Assembly: GCA_903927615.1 (NCBI GenBank) | Contig: CAIYNU010000006.1 | Location: 152,922 to 216,921, forward strand | DNA from: an uncultured Rhodospirillales bacterium | GTDB lineage: Bacteria > Pseudomonadota > Alphaproteobacteria > Azospirillales > Azospirillaceae | Length of the DNA: 64,000 nucleotides | Direction of reading: 5' to 3' | Shown here: positions 1-7,953 of the stretch, in pieces | Numbering within the stretch: the first letter of the stretch is position 1 | Layout: every line of letters begins with the position of its first letter | The notes under the pieces: model-generated | Databases searched by the model: none | The model's input: only the letters and a program-made list of their open reading frames with translations | What the model was told of the DNA's origin: nothing | Translations under genes and position numbers: made by a program

Positions 1-539
1 CGCGAGAAGGTGCTGAGTAGAAAGAACAGCAGCGCGCCGCCGTAATCCCACCACCGGCCGTCCTGATGGTGACGCAGCACAAACAGCAGGGTGGCCAGGC
101 CGTAGGTCAGGGCGCCGATATTGTCGATACAGTTGATGTATCCGACGATGGTGAGCTGAATTCCGGAACTGAGAAACAAGGCCAGGGCGAGTCCCCGGGC
201 CAGCGGCGACGTGGTCAGGCGCAGCAGGACACGGTGCAACAGCAGCGCGATGACCAGCAGAAACAGGAAATTCCGAAGATGATGGATGAACGGGTCGAAG
301 GGCAGGGCCAGTTGGGTGCCCATGCTCCAGACCACCGCCGTCGGCCGGAAGAAGGGGCCGAAGGGCGTGAAGATCGCCTTCAGGATGTTCCCATCGGCGG
401 CCAGGTAGAGGGATCGGGTAATGAAATCTTCGCCGAAGAACTGGCCGCTGAACGCCGAATAGCTCACCGCCAGCAGCAGAAAGGCGCCGGTGCCGACGAA
501 GGTCAGGCTTTCCCGCCAGTGGTTGTCAATCTTGGTCAT
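1..539 (-). CDS. Multi-pass membrane protein, N-terminal part (glycosyltransferase-39-like), truncated by window edge
   Basis: The frame runs off the left edge, so only about 179 N-terminal residues are visible. It starts at ATG 539, preceded by AAGG about nine bases upstream. After a short polar N-terminus there is a hydrophobic segment (FVGTGAFLLLAVSYSAF), then a loop with an FFRPTAVVW motif, then at least three more hydrophobic helices. One N-terminal helix followed by a large first loop is seen in polyprenol-phosphate-sugar transferases of the GT39/GT-C superfamily and in related envelope proteins. The other large membrane proteins in this window (5048, 8959 and 37537) share the same style. 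The assignment to GT-C is inferred from topology and context only; no catalytic acidic motif is confirmed in the visible part. Confidence 0.6.
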   Translation of the reverse strand, partial: MTKIDNHWRESLTFVGTGAFLLLAVSYSAFSGQFFGEDFITRSLYLAADGNILKAIFTPFGPFFRPTAVVWSMGTQLALPFDPFIHHLRNFLFLLVIALLLHRVLLRLTTSPLARGLALALFLSSGIQLTIVGYINCIDNIGALTYGLATLLFVLRHHQDGRWWDYGGALLFFLLSTFS

Positions 540-639
540 CGGGCTAACCTTGCGCAATGGCTCCCGGCGTCCGGGACCATGATGGTCCGAGGACCGGCCT
601 GATGTTCTGGTGTCCAGAGGCCCCGGGCCTTTGGTCGGT

Positions 640-680
640 CCAGGGTGAAACCCTGGTGGGGGCGCGGGGGCAAAGCCCCC
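640..680. repeat. Intergenic GC-rich hairpin repeat, copy 1
   Basis: Two perfect short hairpins lie close together: CCAGGG/CCCTGG around TGAAA (640-656) and GGGGGC/GCCCCC around AAA (666-680). The same GGGGCAAAGCCCC-type cores recur between genes throughout the window. They may act as bidirectional terminators or REP-like elements; the function is inferred. Confidence 0.6.
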
Positions 681-703
681 ATGACCGCCGATGGCTCATT
701 CTT

Positions 704-763
704 AATGCTCGCTGGCTTAACGCTCGCTGGCTTAACGCTCGCCGGCTTAACGCTCGCCGGCTT
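704..763. repeat. Tandem repeat, 15-bp unit x4, noncoding
   Basis: Four consecutive 15-bp units AACGCTCGCTGGCTT occupy this stretch. The first begins AAT, and the last two carry a T-to-C change that makes the unit CGCTCGCCGGCTT. It lies just downstream of the epimerase-like gene on the minus strand, outside any gene I accept. The unit length matches several other tandem arrays in the window. Confidence 0.85.
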
Positions 764-781
764 CCCCCGATCGGACGTCCG

Positions 782-1807
782 TCAAACCCGGGGCAGGTGG
801 CCGTGCTCGCGACACCAGGCAATGGCCTGAGCCAGTCCCTGGTCCAGGGTGACGACGGGGGCGTAACCCAATTCGCGCTCGGCCTTGGCGATGGAAACGC
901 CCACATGCCAATCGGCTTCTCCGACCAGATGCAGGGTTTGCCAGTAGAGGCCGCAGGCTGCCAGGGTCATGTCGCCGACATAGGCCAGTGGCGCCACCAG
1001 GCGGGGCAACGGCAGGAAGCGTGGCGGCACGCCCAGGGCCCGGGCCATGGCCTCGACCACCGACCGGGTGGTCTGCACCTCCCGGTCGGCGACATAATAG
1101 GTCTGGCCGGCGGCGGCGGGGTGGGTCAGGGCCAGCCGGCAGCATTGAATCAGGTTATCGATATGAACGACGCTGCGGGCGTAGTCGCCACTGCCGACCA
1201 AAGGCATTCTGCCGGCGATGATCCGGCGGTAGATTTCGATATGCCGGAGCGGAACCGGTGGACCATAAAACATGCAGGGCCGGAGATTGACCGTCTCCAT
1301 CCGGGCCGACAGGGCATTGACCGCCTGTTCGGCCTGTTGCTTGCTCCGGCCGTAATGGCTCATGGGCTTGGCCGGCTGGTCTTCGGTCAGCAGGTGATCC
1401 CGGGCGTGGGACCGGCCGCCGGCGGCGTTGCTGCTGATGTGGACGAAGCGGGTGACGCCGGCCGCCGCCGCCGCTTCCGCCAGAACCCGGGTTCCGGTGG
1501 TGTTGATGTCGTACCATTCGCGCGGCCGCCGGACATGCAGGATGGCGGCGCCGTGCAGAACGCTGTCCATCCCGGCGACCGCCCGCCCGAGCGCCTCGCC
1601 GTCACGCAGGTCGGCCCGCACGACCTCGATGTCGAGGCCATACTCCCGGCGCAAGGCGGCTTCATCGCAGGCCATGGCCGGCGCCACCAGACAGCGGACG
1701 CGCCCCAATCCTTCGGGGGGGTGATCGGCCAGCGACCGCAGCACCGCCGCGCTCAACCATCCCGGAACACCCGTGATCAGGCTATTGCCAAGACGCCGTA
1801 AAGTCAT
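782..1807 (-). CDS. NAD(P)-dependent epimerase/dehydratase (extended SDR, 3-beta-HSD-like)
   Basis: The 341-residue protein has an N-terminal Rossmann fold with a glycine-rich TGVPGWLS motif (about residues 12-19). It also has a downstream YGRSK motif that fits the catalytic Tyr-x-x-x-Lys of extended short-chain dehydrogenases. Length and architecture fit the NAD-dependent epimerase/3-beta-hydroxysteroid dehydrogenase group, which often acts on nucleotide sugars or polyprenyl/sterol-like lipids. I chose ATG 1807; the longer frame begins three codons earlier at TTG. The neighbouring GT2 and methyltransferase genes on the same strand suggest a role in envelope glycan or lipid modification. The exact substrate cannot be read from the sequence. 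Confidence 0.8.
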   Translation of the reverse strand: MTLRRLGNSLITGVPGWLSAAVLRSLADHPPEGLGRVRCLVAPAMACDEAALRREYGLDIEVVRADLRDGEALGRAVAGMDSVLHGAAILHVRRPREWYDINTTGTRVLAEAAAAAGVTRFVHISSNAAGGRSHARDHLLTEDQPAKPMSHYGRSKQQAEQAVNALSARMETVNLRPCMFYGPPVPLRHIEIYRRIIAGRMPLVGSGDYARSVVHIDNLIQCCRLALTHPAAAGQTYYVADREVQTTRSVVEAMARALGVPPRFLPLPRLVAPLAYVGDMTLAACGLYWQTLHLVGEADWHVGVSIAKAERELGYAPVVTLDQGLAQAIAWCREHGHLPRV

Positions 1808-1874
1808 GGGTTCCAAGGGCCTCCGGCCTTTGGCGGAGGCCGGGGAGCATGCCCCGGACCGCCACCGGCGATGA

Positions 1875-2675
1875 TTATGGGGTGGGGGTCCCCCAAGGTT
1901 GCTGTCCGTCGCTCAAGGGCCGGGCGTAGACGCCGACCAGATCCCGCCCCCGGATTTTGAACATGTCGAGGGTATCGAAAATCACCGAGCGCATGACGCT
2001 GACCTTGGAGCCGTCCTTGTTGTTCCAATGGACCGGCTGATAGCGGCACGGCACCGAGAACTTATGAAACAGGAAGAACAACTCGACGTCGATCATCCCG
2101 CCATTGACGCGGCAATAGGGGAAAATGCGACGAACGGCGGTGGCCGTGAACAGCTTGAACCCGCATTGGCTGTCGATCACGGGCTTTTGAAAGACCACCA
2201 GATGGGCCAGCAATTGGGCGCACAAGCCGACAATGCGGCGCCACTTCTGTTCATTTTCCTGATAGGTCCGCACGCCGACCGTGACGCCGCCTTCGGGAAG
2301 TTGGGCGAGCATGGGCTCGACTTCCTGAATCGGCGTGGCATGGTCGGCATCCATGAACAGCACCCGGTCGTAACGGGCGGCCAGACAGCCGCGCCGCACC
2401 GCCGCCCCTTTGCCCAGCCGGCCGGGTTGGGTCAGGACGCGGATCACGTTGCGCCCGCCGTCCTTCGCCAGGGCCGCCGTCGCGGTGCCGTCGGGACTGT
2501 CGTCGTCGACCACCAGGATTTCATAGGCGGCGAACCGCTGATCCAGATACCCCATGATCTCTTGCAAGGTCAGCGGCAGGCGCCGCGCTTCCTTGTAGGT
2601 CGGGATCACGATGGAGAGCGGCGGCAGCGTCTCCTGCCCGGATGGGTGAGCGTCCGTTGGGTGAGCGTCCGTCAT
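1875..2675 (-). CDS. Glycosyltransferase family 2 (DPM1/DPG-synthase-like)
   Basis: The GT2 fold is recognisable from the start: SIVIPTYKEARRL, then VVDDDSPDG for nucleotide binding, LGKGAAVRRG, and the metal-binding FMDADHATP (DxD). This order matches dolichyl/polyprenyl-phosphate glycosyl synthases, which load a sugar on a lipid phosphate for GT-C enzymes. About 266 residues with no obvious C-terminal membrane helices. ATG 2675 is preferred over GTG 2681. The N-terminus repeats TDAHP because a 15-bp unit is duplicated (2644-2673). It lies 12 bp after the methyltransferase gene, so the two are probably co-transcribed and could serve the membrane GT-C-like proteins nearby. Confidence 0.88.
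   Translation of the reverse strand: MTDAHPTDAHPSGQETLPPLSIVIPTYKEARRLPLTLQEIMGYLDQRFAAYEILVVDDDSPDGTATAALAKDGGRNVIRVLTQPGRLGKGAAVRRGCLAARYDRVLFMDADHATPIQEVEPMLAQLPEGGVTVGVRTYQENEQKWRRIVGLCAQLLAHLVVFQKPVIDSQCGFKLFTATAVRRIFPYCRVNGGMIDVELFFLFHKFSVPCRYQPVHWNNKDGSKVSVMRSVIFDTLDMFKIRGRDLVGVYARPLSDGQQPWGTPTP
2644..2673. repeat. Tandem repeat, 15-bp unit x2, in coding sequence
   Basis: GGGTGAGCGTCCGTT is followed directly by GGGTGAGCGTCCGTC. On the minus strand this doubles a five-residue block (TDAHP) at the extreme N-terminus of the GT2 protein, leaving the frame intact. Confidence 0.85.
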
Positions 2676-2687
2676 GGCCACGGCCCA

Positions 2688-3329
2688 TCAATCCTTCACG
2701 AGCTTGAGGTAATAAAGGAAGAACCGCTGCTTGAGGCTGGCCACCCGCAAGGGACCATGATGGAGTTCCCGCGCCACCGCCGGCCATTCCCGCAAATAGG
2801 GGGCCTTGTAGCTCCACTCCTCGTCGACGATGGCGGCAAAGTTCCGCAAGCTGCCGGTGGGCGGATAGAGACCGGCGCGGAACATCCGGAACAGCAGCCA
2901 GATTTGCGGGCTGCCCGGAAAGTCGATGATATAAAAGCGTCCGCCCGGCTTCAGCACCCGGTGAACCTCGGCCACGAAGGCGCGCACGCCCAGGGCGCCG
3001 CCCAGATGGTGCAGGGAATGGAGGTTGGTGACGATATCGAAGCTGTGATCCGGGAACGGCATCGCGTGGACGTCGCCCTGGTGGATCACCGCCGGGCCAT
3101 CCTTGGCCCAGTCCGGATGCGGCGTCGCGTCGAGCCCGGTCAGGGCGGTGAAGCCCCAGTCGTGCATCACCGACAGGGCGATGCCCTGGCCGCAGCAGGT
3201 GTCGAGCACCGCCGCCGCGCGATCTTCGTCCTTCAGCCCCAACCGTTCCATTTTGGCCGGATACTTGGCTTTGCGCTGGGAGTTGTAAGGCTCTTGGTAA
3301 TGGGCCGATTGCCAGGAAACGCTTTCCAC
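2688..3329 (-). CDS. Class I SAM-dependent methyltransferase
   Basis: A 213-residue protein with a methyltransferase-11-type core: VLDTCCGQG is SAM motif I (about residues 41-49), followed by GLDATPHPDW (acidic residue after beta-2), and IVTNLHSLHHLG plus VLKPGGRFYIIDFPG near motif post-I/III. The two cysteines in motif I (usually VLDVGCGxG) are slightly unusual. The start is a GTG with a strong purine-rich site (GGAGAGGGAG) six bases upstream. The substrate is not evident. It heads a two-gene unit with the GT2 gene, so methylation of a glycan or lipid-linked sugar is plausible. Confidence 0.85.
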   Translation of the reverse strand: MESVSWQSAHYQEPYNSQRKAKYPAKMERLGLKDEDRAAAVLDTCCGQGIALSVMHDWGFTALTGLDATPHPDWAKDGPAVIHQGDVHAMPFPDHSFDIVTNLHSLHHLGGALGVRAFVAEVHRVLKPGGRFYIIDFPGSPQIWLLFRMFRAGLYPPTGSLRNFAAIVDEEWSYKAPYLREWPAVARELHHGPLRVASLKQRFFLYYLKLVKD

Positions 3330-3649
3330 GTGTCACTCCCTCTCCGCTGTCGGCCCCATCCGCTGTCGGCGCGCGAAACCGCCCTCCCATGATCGGACGG
3401 AAGGCACGGATAAAAGCAGATCAGAGCCCCAGAACCGGCGCCAAGTCCACCGGCACCCGGTCCTGCCCATCGCACAGGCGAGCCGGGGCTGTCAATGGGG
3501 ATCCTCCGTCCGGTCCGGCCGCCGGTCCGGGATCAGCGGACGATAAAATCCCGGTGAGTCAGGGTCTTTTGACGATTTCGACCGGCCACCGCCAGCCGCT
3601 GTTCAGGGAAGCTGCCCTGGCCCGAGGTCTTCCGCAGCGTCGGATCGGC
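3330..3649. other. Intergenic region without a convincing gene
   Basis: These 320 bp lie between the methyltransferase start and the end of the GT2-GtrA gene. They must hold the promoter of the methyltransferase-GT2 unit. I see no coding signal, tRNA or clear terminator. Confidence 0.5.
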
Positions 3650-4783
3650 TCAACGTTCACGGGCACGGAAAATCAAATCCCGCTGAATCAGGAAGTTGGC
3701 AAGGTACATGATCGTTTCGACCAGGATTTTCGCCAGGGGAACCGAGATGTTAAAGTGCTCTGTCGTGAACATGATCATCCCATAGGAGAAAAACCCCAGG
3801 ATGATCACGGTCATGACATATTTCGGCAACGCATGCCGATGATCCTCGTCGGAAAAGAATACAAAATTCTTAATCATCAGGTAATTGATTACGCTGGCCG
3901 TGCCGCGCGAAACCACCTGGCCGGGAAAAACGGACCAACCAGTGCTTATTAAAGCAATAAATATCCCGTTATCGATCGCGGCAGTAATCAGAGATGACAT
4001 CGAAAAACGCAAAAGTGTAAAATATATTTTTGCCGAGTCAAGTATGGGATTGAAGTGCGAGCTTTTATTACCATCAAGATAAATGGTCGCGATCGGCTCT
4101 TCGACAATCTGGAGGCCGACATGCCGGCATAACAGCAGCATATCCAGTTCGAATTCGTAGCGTTGGGTGGGAATCAGCAGCAACTTGAATGCCAGCGCGC
4201 GGGGAATGCCGCGCAGGCCCGATTGCGTGTCGGTCAGCGGCACGCCGACCAACACCCGGAACAGGGTGCGCGTCAGAGCATTGCCGAACCGGCTGCGCAA
4301 GGGCACAGTGCCGTCGAAGCTTCGGGCGCCGATCACCAGTTTGCCGGCATCCGCCTGGAGTCGGGCCCCGACCTTCAGCGCGTCCTCGACACGGTGCTGG
4401 CCGTCGGCATCGATCGTCACCACGCCGGATCCGGCCGGCCAGTGGACGCAGTAATGATTGAGCCCGCTTTTGATGGCGGCGCCCTTGCCCAGATTGACCG
4501 CGTGATGCAGCACGGTCACGCCGTCCAGGGCCGCCAGGGCGGCAAAAATCCCGGCATAGGCCGCGCCGCCGCCATCATCGACGACGATCACATGGGGAAA
4601 CCCCCCCTCACGGAGCCGCCGGGCGAAGTCCACCAGGGCGGCGGCCGGTTGATAGGCGGGGATCAGCGCAACAACCTGGAGCTTATCGTCTGAGCATACG
4701 GTCACGGATATCGATCCAGAGCTGGTTGGGAATGGTTTCGCCACGGCTTTTTCTGCTGGTCCAACGTCCGGTCCGTCCAACAC
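3650..4783 (-). CDS. GT2 glycosyltransferase fused to GtrA-like membrane domain
   Basis: The N-terminal part (about residues 35-245) is a GT2 domain with VALIPAYQP, IVVDDGGG, LGKGAAIKSG and the metal-binding TIDADGQH. The C-terminal 120 residues form a four-helix GtrA-like domain (from RFSMSSLITAAIDNG to the NFLIQRDLIF tail). GtrA proteins are thought to flip polyprenyl-phosphate sugars, so one chain may both charge and translocate the carrier. The start is uncertain: the frame opens with GTG 4783 and has no ATG before the GT2 domain. The region coding for the GtrA domain is more AT-rich than its neighbours. Confidence 0.85.
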   Translation of the reverse strand: MLDGPDVGPAEKAVAKPFPTSSGSISVTVCSDDKLQVVALIPAYQPAAALVDFARRLREGGFPHVIVVDDGGGAAYAGIFAALAALDGVTVLHHAVNLGKGAAIKSGLNHYCVHWPAGSGVVTIDADGQHRVEDALKVGARLQADAGKLVIGARSFDGTVPLRSRFGNALTRTLFRVLVGVPLTDTQSGLRGIPRALAFKLLLIPTQRYEFELDMLLLCRHVGLQIVEEPIATIYLDGNKSSHFNPILDSAKIYFTLLRFSMSSLITAAIDNGIFIALISTGWSVFPGQVVSRGTASVINYLMIKNFVFFSDEDHRHALPKYVMTVIILGFFSYGMIMFTTEHFNISVPLAKILVETIMYLANFLIQRDLIFRARER

Positions 4784-4796
4784 CGTTGGCCGGCTG

Positions 4797-5054
4797 TTAT
4801 GGCCGGTTTTTATCGGGGAGCAGAGCCGCCTTCGGAATCATACCAATGGCGATGCGATCATCATAGGTCGATTGACCGTTGGGGACCGTGATTGTGGTCG
4901 TCGGCGGTTTCGGGATCCCGGTTTCTGGCCCGGTTTCTGGCCCGGTTTCTGGCCCGGTTTCTGGCAAGGATCCCTGGCCAAAGGCCCCCTCTTTTCGAGT
5001 ACCGTCGGGCCAAGACAATGTTCCACCCGGCCCCGTCAGGACGACCCATGTCAC
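4797..5054 (-). CDS. Possible small protein with one MORN-like stretch and a PETG repeat (doubtful)
   Basis: A frame of up to 85 codons ends 13 bp before the GT2-GtrA start. Read from GTG 5054, it begins with a MORN-like GGTLSWPDGTRKEGAF segment. A (PETG)x4 block encoded by the 12-bp repeat follows, then a polar C-terminus. It overlaps the first codons of the divergent gene at 5048 and has no clear ribosome site. It may be a chance frame or a remnant of a MORN protein like the one at 11933. I recognise no family with certainty. Confidence 0.2.
   Translation of the reverse strand: MTWVVLTGPGGTLSWPDGTRKEGAFGQGSLPETGPETGPETGPETGIPKPPTTTITVPNGQSTYDDRIAIGMIPKAALLPDKNRP
4918..4965. repeat. Tandem repeat, 12-bp unit x4
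   Basis: Four exact copies of CCGGTTTCTGGC lie in the region between the divergent GT2-GtrA gene and the membrane protein gene, where promoters for both would be expected. The unit is a multiple of three bases. Confidence 0.9.
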
Positions 5055-7330
5055 GTTTCCGTCTGCCCGCCCTTGCCGCCCTGTTGTTTCGGTCTCTGCG
5101 GGCCGGGGTGACGGTGCTCGTCGTTGGCCTGCTGGGGGTGGCTGCCGCCTCCTGGGCCGGCCTGCTGGTCGTGGAACAAGGGATTGATCCGACACAGGTC
5201 GGGCCGGGACCGGTCCAGTGGATCGACTATCATGTGGATACGCCGTGGCGGACTTCCGGCCTGTTTGTCACCGAGTGCGACGACAATTCGGGGGAATCCC
5301 GAGGGACTCTGCGCTCCGAACTGGTGCTCTATGAGGATGGCCGGCGTCTGGGGCCGGACCACAGTTTTGATGATGCGATTCGCGATGCCGGCCGGGGCGC
5401 TTATTCATATCGCTGTCTGGACAGCGGCGCCAGCCGTGGCCTGGCCTTTTCGGCCTCCGACAACAGCGATCCGCGCGGCAACGGCCGGCATTACCGGGTG
5501 TCCTATCCGATCAAGATGGCGCCGACGCTGGTGATCGGTACCTTGGCCCTGTTTGTGATCCTGGTTCAGCGCCAGATCCTGAGCTGGGTTTACGAGCGGG
5601 ACTGTCGCCGCCCGCTCTCGCCGTCACCGGCCTTGTCCCGGTGGGAAGTGATCGTCATGGCCCTGGTGGGGCTATCGTTGACGATTCTGTGGACTTTAGG
5701 GCACGGCCAGAGCATCAATTGGGATCAGAAGAATTATCATATATACGTCGCTTACTCCTGGCTTCATGATAGGACTCATGTGGATATCGGCCCGGCTCAG
5801 GGGCAGGGCTGGATGAATCCGTTGCCCTATCTGCCCTATTACTTTGCCATTGAATACTTGCGGCCGATTTGGGCGGGAATCGTGATCGGTATTTTCCCGG
5901 CCATTAATTTCGTCCTGGTCTATGCCATCGGCTGGATGATGTTCAGCCACTATTCGAGACTTCAGCGGCATACCCTGGTGTTCCTGGCGGCGCTGGTCGG
6001 CGTGACCGGGCCGATCTTTTTGTCGGAAGTGAGCACCACCTATATCGACAACACCGCCTGCATTCCGCTGCTGGCCGCGTTGGGCCTGGCCATCCGGTCC
6101 TTGAGCTGCGAGGAGTCCGACCGGCGGTTGCCGTGGCTGATCTTTGGCATGGGGCTGTTTCTGGGACTGGCGCTGGGTTTCAAGCTGACCCACGGGCCGT
6201 TTGCCGTGGGCCTGGCGGCGGCGTTTCTGGTGTGCGGCGGCTTGCGCCGGGTGCTGGTCAGGGTCGTGCCACTCGGACTGCTGGGAGCGGGGGTCGGATT
6301 CGGACTCGGCGGCGGTTATCCGGCGTTTCTGTTGTGGGAACAGTATGGCAATCCGCTCCTGCCCATGTTCAACACGATCTTCCGTGCGCCGCTGTTTCCG
6401 CCCATCGTCTTCATTCCGTATGCGGTGATTCCCCACTCGTTCGCCGAGGCGCTCGCCTATCCCGTCAGTTGGTTTCAGGGCGGCATGGTGACCCCGGACC
6501 GGCCCTTCTGTCTTCGGCCGTTCGGCTACCAGATGGCTTGCCTGAGCCGGTACACCGCGGAGTCACCGTTCTACGATTGCCGGTTTCTGTTGATTCATGT
6601 CCTGATCATCCTGACCGCCCTGATCACGGCAATCCGGGCGGTGGTGATGCGCGCGCACTTTGCGGCTTTTTATCGGGCTGCGCTGGTGCGCTCGGAAATT
6701 CGGTCGTGGCTGTTCCTGACCGTGTTTTGCGTCGTGTCCTATGGGATGTGGCTTTTGGAATTCGGCCTGTCGCGCTATCTGGTGGCGCTCGAACTGGTCA
6801 GTGGTGTGCTTTTGATGGTTGGGTTGTCGGTGGTCTTCCGGCGTTACCGCCACCGCGTCCTGGCCATGACCGCCTGCACGGTGTTCTCGGTCGCCTGGAC
6901 CCAGCCCATGGACTGGTCCCGGGTTCCTTATGGCCAGACGTGGTTCGATCTGTCGATTCCGGCGCCCCTGACCGCGCCGAACACCCTGTTCGTGATGGTC
7001 AGCGAGATGGCCTTCAGTTACATTATTCCGTCGTTTCCCGAAGACGCCCGTTTCATCCGGCTGAGCAGCACCACGCTGTTTCTGGAGCCGGACGCCTATC
7101 TTGGCCAGGTCGCGTTTCAGGAGATTGCGGCCCATCGCGGGCCGGTGTGGATGCTCACGGCCATGCCCCTCAATGCCAGGGACAGAACCCAACTGGCCCG
7201 CTTCCATGTCGATGTCGATTTTGACCGTTGCCTTCAGTTTTCATCCAATTCCGACCGGTTCACGGCCTGTCCGGCGACGACCCATCGCCGTAGTGAGGGC
7301 GTTGCTCCACAGGCGTCAGGATCGCGGTGA
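5048..7330 (+). CDS. Large multi-pass membrane protein, GT-C (GT39/GT87)-like
   Basis: About 760 residues from ATG 5048. The open frame extends 156 bases further upstream, but the 12-bp repeat makes that extension unlikely. It has an N-terminal membrane anchor, an extracytoplasmic domain of about 140 residues, then some ten membrane segments. The first large loop carries SINWDQKNYHIYVAYSWLHD, which resembles the acidic-plus-YH loop of GT-C glycosyltransferases and related families. A soluble C-terminal part follows. GT-C enzymes use lipid-phosphate sugars outside the inner membrane, which fits the neighbouring GT2 genes. The family name is inferred from topology; the acceptor is unknown. Confidence 0.7.
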   Translation: MSRFRLPALAALLFRSLRAGVTVLVVGLLGVAAASWAGLLVVEQGIDPTQVGPGPVQWIDYHVDTPWRTSGLFVTECDDNSGESRGTLRSELVLYEDGRRLGPDHSFDDAIRDAGRGAYSYRCLDSGASRGLAFSASDNSDPRGNGRHYRVSYPIKMAPTLVIGTLALFVILVQRQILSWVYERDCRRPLSPSPALSRWEVIVMALVGLSLTILWTLGHGQSINWDQKNYHIYVAYSWLHDRTHVDIGPAQGQGWMNPLPYLPYYFAIEYLRPIWAGIVIGIFPAINFVLVYAIGWMMFSHYSRLQRHTLVFLAALVGVTGPIFLSEVSTTYIDNTACIPLLAALGLAIRSLSCEESDRRLPWLIFGMGLFLGLALGFKLTHGPFAVGLAAAFLVCGGLRRVLVRVVPLGLLGAGVGFGLGGGYPAFLLWEQYGNPLLPMFNTIFRAPLFPPIVFIPYAVIPHSFAEALAYPVSWFQGGMVTPDRPFCLRPFGYQMACLSRYTAESPFYDCRFLLIHVLIILTALITAIRAVVMRAHFAAFYRAALVRSEIRSWLFLTVFCVVSYGMWLLEFGLSRYLVALELVSGVLLMVGLSVVFRRYRHRVLAMTACTVFSVAWTQPMDWSRVPYGQTWFDLSIPAPLTAPNTLFVMVSEMAFSYIIPSFPEDARFIRLSSTTLFLEPDAYLGQVAFQEIAAHRGPVWMLTAMPLNARDRTQLARFHVDVDFDRCLQFSSNSDRFTACPATTHRRSEGVAPQASGSR

Positions 7331-7360
7331 AGACACACTCAGTGTGAGGCGGCCTTGCCT

Positions 7361-7953
7361 TCATACCAATCGGTACCAGTCCCAGGCCATGTCGTTGAAC
7401 GCGAACACGCCTGCTTTGGCGATGGCGAGACCGACGCCGACGGTGAGAACGATCGCAAGCGTGATCGTGGTCCGATAGGTGACGAATTTCAGCGATGTGC
7501 GCTTCGTGCTTTCGGCTAGTGTCTCGTGTCAGCAAAATTGCCAGGTTAACGGTTTCCAAAGGCCGTCGGCCTTTGGTGGGGTCGTAGGGGCAAAGCCCCT
7601 ACAAAATGCCTTCGGCGACCAGGGCGTTGCCCTGGACTCACCAAAGGCCGACGGCCTTTGGAAACCATGACTTTTACCGTGCAATTTAGCTGACGTGGTC
7701 CACTAGGTCAAACTCGCCGTCGGCATTGGCCGGTTTGGGGGCATAGAGCTTGTCCCACAGATATTCATTGGCGGTGTAAAGGACGATCCCCATGCCGGTA
7801 AAGCTGGCGGTGAGAGTTATCGCCTGTCGCCAACTTCCGGTCGCCGGTTTCAGGAACAACATGTTGGTGATGATGGTCCCGATCTTGCAGGTAACGCCTT
7901 TCAGGATCGAGTCCCGGAGCGATGCCGCCCCAAGCCTTGCGGTTTATCGTCAT
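7361..7953 (-). pseudogene. Disrupted DUF2061-like two-unit membrane protein gene
   Basis: The ATG at 7953 overlaps the stop of the upstream gene (ATGA), then the frame is lost. Removing one base in the CCGGG run near 7913-7917 restores a DUF2061-like unit (from RDSILKGVTCKIG to YTANEYLWDKLY). That unit is cut by a 183-bp element at 7520-7702 whose end supplies a stop codon. Deleting the element and one CTAG copy joins FD to LAESTKRTSLKF in frame and continues into a second unit (ending FNDMAWDWYRLV) to a stop at 7361. The repaired gene is exactly 135 codons. DUF2061 is a membrane domain of unknown role. A sequencing error at the 1-bp shift cannot be excluded. Confidence 0.75.
7520..7702. mobile_element. 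MITE-like insertion, 183 bp, CTAG target duplication
   Basis: The element is flanked by CTAG at 7516-7519 and 7703-7706. Its ends are imperfect inverted repeats of about 30 bp (TGTCTCGTGTCAGCAAAATT against TGGACCACGTCAGCTAAATT, roughly two thirds identical). The inside is a long palindrome (about 7549-7667) with CCAAAGGCCGTCGGCCTTTGG at both ends and the GGGGCAAAGCCCC core that is dispersed elsewhere. No transposase is encoded. It would need a transposase in trans; 4-bp CTAG or 2-bp TA duplications occur in IS5 and IS630-type families respectively, and both readings repair the gene identically. Confidence 0.8.

Noticed and set aside
704-763. CRISPR-like array
   Set aside because: Units are 15 bp with no spacers. 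No other array or cas gene is seen anywhere in the window.
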